Shown here: piece after piece, positions 61,690 to 64,000 of the stretch
Position numbering within the stretch: position 1 is the stretch's first letter
Layout of the letters: each line of letters starts with the position of its first letter
Assembly (NCBI RefSeq): GCF_900177425.1
Contig: NZ_LT840184.1
Coordinates: 78,308-142,307 of the forward strand
Length of the DNA stretch: 64,000 bases
DNA from: Paenibacillus uliginis N3/975
Lineage (GTDB): Bacteria; Bacillota; Bacilli; Paenibacillales; Paenibacillaceae
Direction of reading: 5' to 3'
The notes under the pieces: generated by a model
What the model saw: the letters and a program-made list of their open reading frames with translations, nothing else
Databases searched by the model: none
Told to the model about the DNA's origin: nothing
Translations under genes and position numbers: made by a program

Positions 61690-62060
61690 AAAAAATAAAA
61701 AAACACCTCGCCCCTTGCTCAGGGACGAAGTGTTTGACTCCGCGGTACCACCACTTTTCGGCAACCATGTGCCGCACTTTAACATGACGGGAAGAAAGGC
61801 TTTAAGTCTGAATGCCTGTTCCGATCACTTCTCCCATGGTAACGGGGGAGAGCCGTCAAAGCCTACTGGCCTGCTGGGCAGGGGTTCGGTTTGAAGCGAA
61901 GGGACCCATTCACATACCTCATTGTACCGGACCTCACACCTGCCGCCGGCTCGCTTGGACAATGATGGATAAGCTACTATTTTCCCTTCATCGCTTTCGT
62001 GTATTCGTTCCTATAAAGATGCCATACTTCAGAAAGATCGTCAAGCTGGCAACTATCTAG
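61690..62060 (-). ncRNA. T-box leader of trpS (tryptophan)
   Basis: On the minus strand, the T-box core AAGTGGTGGTACCGCGG (about 61740-61756) is followed by a terminator (61703-61735, AACACTTCGTCCC with GGGGCGAGGTGTT, then T). Upstream, Stem I has AG-box-like and GNTG-like blocks (GATGAAGGGAAAATAGTAGC; GCGGCAGGTGTGAG), and TGG at 61906-61908 in GTGAATGGGTCCC is the likely specifier. Uncharged tRNA-Trp should favour antitermination and so raise trpS. Confidence 0.9.
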
Positions 62061-62111
62061 TACAAAAAAAATCCCCGAGCATATAAGCTCAGAGAGTAAG
62101 GCTGGTTAATG

Positions 62112-62984
62112 CTACACGCCGGAATAAGCCATAAATCCGCCGTCCACGGGGATAACGGTTCCTGTTACGAATCCGGATGTGTGCTCATCCACCAACCAGA
62201 GGACCGTGCCTAGCAGATCTTCCGGCACGCCAAACCGCCTCATGGGGGTATGGGTAATAATTTTATGAGAGCGTTCGGTCAATGAGCCGTCTTCATGAGT
62301 CAGCAGATTGCGGTTCTGCTCTGTCAGGAAGAACCCTGGTGCAATGGCGTTGACCCGAATGCCGGACTCGGCGAGATGCACAGCCAGCCACTGGGTGAAG
62401 TTGTTGATTGCCGCCTTCGCTGCACTGTAGGCAGGCACCTTGGTCATCGGCGACGGTGCGCTCATCGATGAAACGTTGAGCACGACTGCGCCCGGACGGC
62501 CGACCATACTATGACCGAATATTTGCGTCGGGATAAGCGTACCGATGAAATTCAGCTCCATAACACTCCGGAACCCGGGAACGCTGAGGTCAAAAAAGGT
62601 GGATACCTCAGGCATCTCCAAATCCTCCGGCCGAAAAATTTCGTTTGTTGTATTGGCATCCTTGTGATTGCCGCCGGCTCCGTTAATAAGAATATCGCAC
62701 GGTCCCAGCAGCTCACGTACCGACTGCTCTGCATGGCGCACGCTGTCTGCATCGGTGACGTCGCATAGGGCAGCAACCGCTTCGCCGCCTGCTGCCTTTA
62801 TCTCGCCTGCAACGAGTTGGCCTTTCTCCACTGTTCGGTTCAGCACAGCTACTTTAACGCCCTGGCGGCCCAGCTCCAGTGCCATTGCGCGGCATAAGAC
62901 ACCGGAACCGCCTGTTACAACGGCTACTTTTCCTTCAAGAGCATGATGCTTCGGAAGCTTCGTGATCTGCGGAGATTCATTCAT
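62112..62984 (-). CDS. UxuB-type SDR, D-mannonate oxidoreductase-like
   Basis: A 290-residue SDR with cofactor motif TGGSGVLCRAMA, NGAGGNHKDANT (a loop typical of this clade), catalytic Ser in NVSSMSAP and Tyr-Lys in YSAAK (about residues 184-188), and GTVIPVDGGFMAYSGV at the C-terminus. ATG 62984 overlaps the uxuA stop (ATGA). Adjacent to mannonate dehydratase it matches the YjmF-type enzyme that interconverts D-fructuronate and D-mannonate, using NAD(H). Confidence 0.88.
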   Translation of the reverse strand: MNESPQITKLPKHHALEGKVAVVTGGSGVLCRAMALELGRQGVKVAVLNRTVEKGQLVAGEIKAAGGEAVAALCDVTDADSVRHAEQSVRELLGPCDILINGAGGNHKDANTTNEIFRPEDLEMPEVSTFFDLSVPGFRSVMELNFIGTLIPTQIFGHSMVGRPGAVVLNVSSMSAPSPMTKVPAYSAAKAAINNFTQWLAVHLAESGIRVNAIAPGFFLTEQNRNLLTHEDGSLTERSHKIITHTPMRRFGVPEDLLGTVLWLVDEHTSGFVTGTVIPVDGGFMAYSGV

Positions 62985-64000
62985 ACGGTGGAAGCCTCCT
63001 TTTCCTTGGCGATTCTGGACCTCCCCAAGGAATCCCATACACCCCATAAATACATGATGCCGAGTGCGCGGTCATACAGTCCGTATCCCGGCCGGCACTC
63101 CTCACCCCAGATATGACGTCCGTGATCGGGTCTGCAGTATCCATTGAAATCGTTGTCATTATAGGCTTTAACAATGCCTGCGATATCAACGGTTCCATCC
63201 TGCGTCCGGTGTGACGTCTCGATGAAATCTCCGTTATCGAATACGCGCACGTTACGGATATGTGTAAACGGAATCCGATCATGGAATTCATGGATCATCC
63301 CGATGATATCATTCTCAGGATTCGCTCCGAGAGACCCACTGCACAGCGTTACGCTGTTCGCCGGACTGTCGTATAGCTTCAAGAATCTGCGGATATTATC
63401 CTGACTCGTAATGACACGAGGTAGTCCAAAGATCGGCCAAGGCGGGTCATCCGGGTGAATCGCCATTCGAATACCGCACTGCTCTGCCGCCGGAATGACA
63501 GCGTTCAGGAAATACTCTAGGTTGTTCCACAAATCTTCTTCCGTCATGTTCCGGTAGGCCTCGAACAGGGAAGTTAAATGAGCAAGGCGCTCCGGTTCCC
63601 AGCCGGGCATGGTCAGTGCACTGTTGTCATTAATGTTACGCACCAGCTCCATCGGATCAATGCCGTGAATCAATGCTTTTTCGAAAAAGAGTGCCGTTGA
63701 TCCGTCGCCAGCAGCCCTATGCAGATCCGTACGCACCCAGTCAAACACCGGCATGAAGTTGTAACAGATGACTTTGACACCGACCTGCGCCAGCTTTTCC
63801 ATCGTGCGGATGTAGTTGGTTATGTAGTGATCGCGGGAAGGAAGGCCAAGCTTAATGTCCTCGTGCACATTCACACTTTCAACTACATCCAGATGAAGTC
63901 CGTACGCTTCTGCTTGTTTATGGACTTCCTGAATCCGTTCCATCGGCCATTCCTCACCGACCGGGATATCGTGCAGTGCCCATACGATGCCTTCTACGCC
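62981..64000 (-). CDS. uxuA: Mannonate dehydratase, 5' end outside window
   Basis: About 339 residues are visible; the frame is open to the window edge and codes GVEGIVWALHDIPVGEEWPM before the first internal Met, so roughly 20-25 residues are missing. A TIM-barrel enzyme that dehydrates D-mannonate to 2-keto-3-deoxygluconate in hexuronate breakdown. Metal-binding CYNFMPVFDWVRTD and HPDDPPWPIFGLPR and RNVRVFDNGDFIETSH are conserved in UxuA. It is upstream of the SDR in the same operon. Confidence 0.93.
   Translation of the reverse strand, partial: GVEGIVWALHDIPVGEEWPMERIQEVHKQAEAYGLHLDVVESVNVHEDIKLGLPSRDHYITNYIRTMEKLAQVGVKVICYNFMPVFDWVRTDLHRAAGDGSTALFFEKALIHGIDPMELVRNINDNSALTMPGWEPERLAHLTSLFEAYRNMTEEDLWNNLEYFLNAVIPAAEQCGIRMAIHPDDPPWPIFGLPRVITSQDNIRRFLKLYDSPANSVTLCSGSLGANPENDIIGMIHEFHDRIPFTHIRNVRVFDNGDFIETSHRTQDGTVDIAGIVKAYNDNDFNGYCRPDHGRHIWGEECRPGYGLYDRALGIMYLWGVWDSLGRSRIAKEKEASTV

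Overview
The window looks like a chromosomal segment of a Paenibacillus-type Firmicute. The signs are gene content (S-layer-homology protease, LplB/YtcP-type sugar permeases, subtilis-like Fur boxes, T-box and c-di-AMP riboswitches), GGAGG-type ribosome binding sites, sigma-A promoters and moderate G+C. I saw no rRNA, tRNA, CRISPR array or prophage. The genus is an inference from protein resemblance, not from a search.

Layout. 0-5 kb: a GntR/LacI-type repressor divergent from a three-gene oligosaccharide ABC importer, with matching operator palindromes on both sides. 5-10.4 kb: a membrane transporter gene split by an AT-rich insert of about 4.1 kb. The insert carries a two-component system, an alpha/beta hydrolase and a decaying, inverted N-terminal piece of a homologous transporter. 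10.5-15 kb: drug-export genes (MFS pump, ABC-2 pair, TetR regulator) with a MITE-like element. 15-20 kb: a Fur-controlled siderophore uptake operon divergent from a Fur-controlled ferredoxin reductase. 20-30 kb: ECF sigma/anti-sigma pair, hydrolase, YhhN protein, a P-loop ATPase, an RlmN-family methyltransferase, an AAC(3)-family acetyltransferase, GreA, and a thiosulfate-uptake pair (TsuA/TusA). 30-43.7 kb: a 1432-residue SLH-anchored subtilase, a TPR regulator, an FAD oxidoreductase, an erythromycin-esterase-like protein, a T-box-controlled GNAT, an SDR behind a structured leader, MazG and LOG.

43.8-53 kb is the most interesting block. A kdp potassium-uptake operon (two leading small genes, then kdpF-A-B-C) ends in an unusual protein made of two KdpD sensor modules with no histidine kinase; no kdpE is present. 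The operon sits behind two tandem ydaO-type c-di-AMP riboswitches, each with its own terminator. A third c-di-AMP riboswitch faces the other way and controls an unrecognised 149-residue protein. c-di-AMP should therefore shut off potassium uptake and the unknown gene together.

53-64 kb: an intact IS3-family element, a TrmB-type regulator, an MFS transporter, an AraC regulator followed by a sugar kinase and a GH4 glycosidase, trpS with a Trp T-box, and a hexuronate pair (UxuB-type SDR and uxuA, the latter cut by the window edge). A 39-bp palindrome family occurs three times between genes and probably works as bidirectional terminators.
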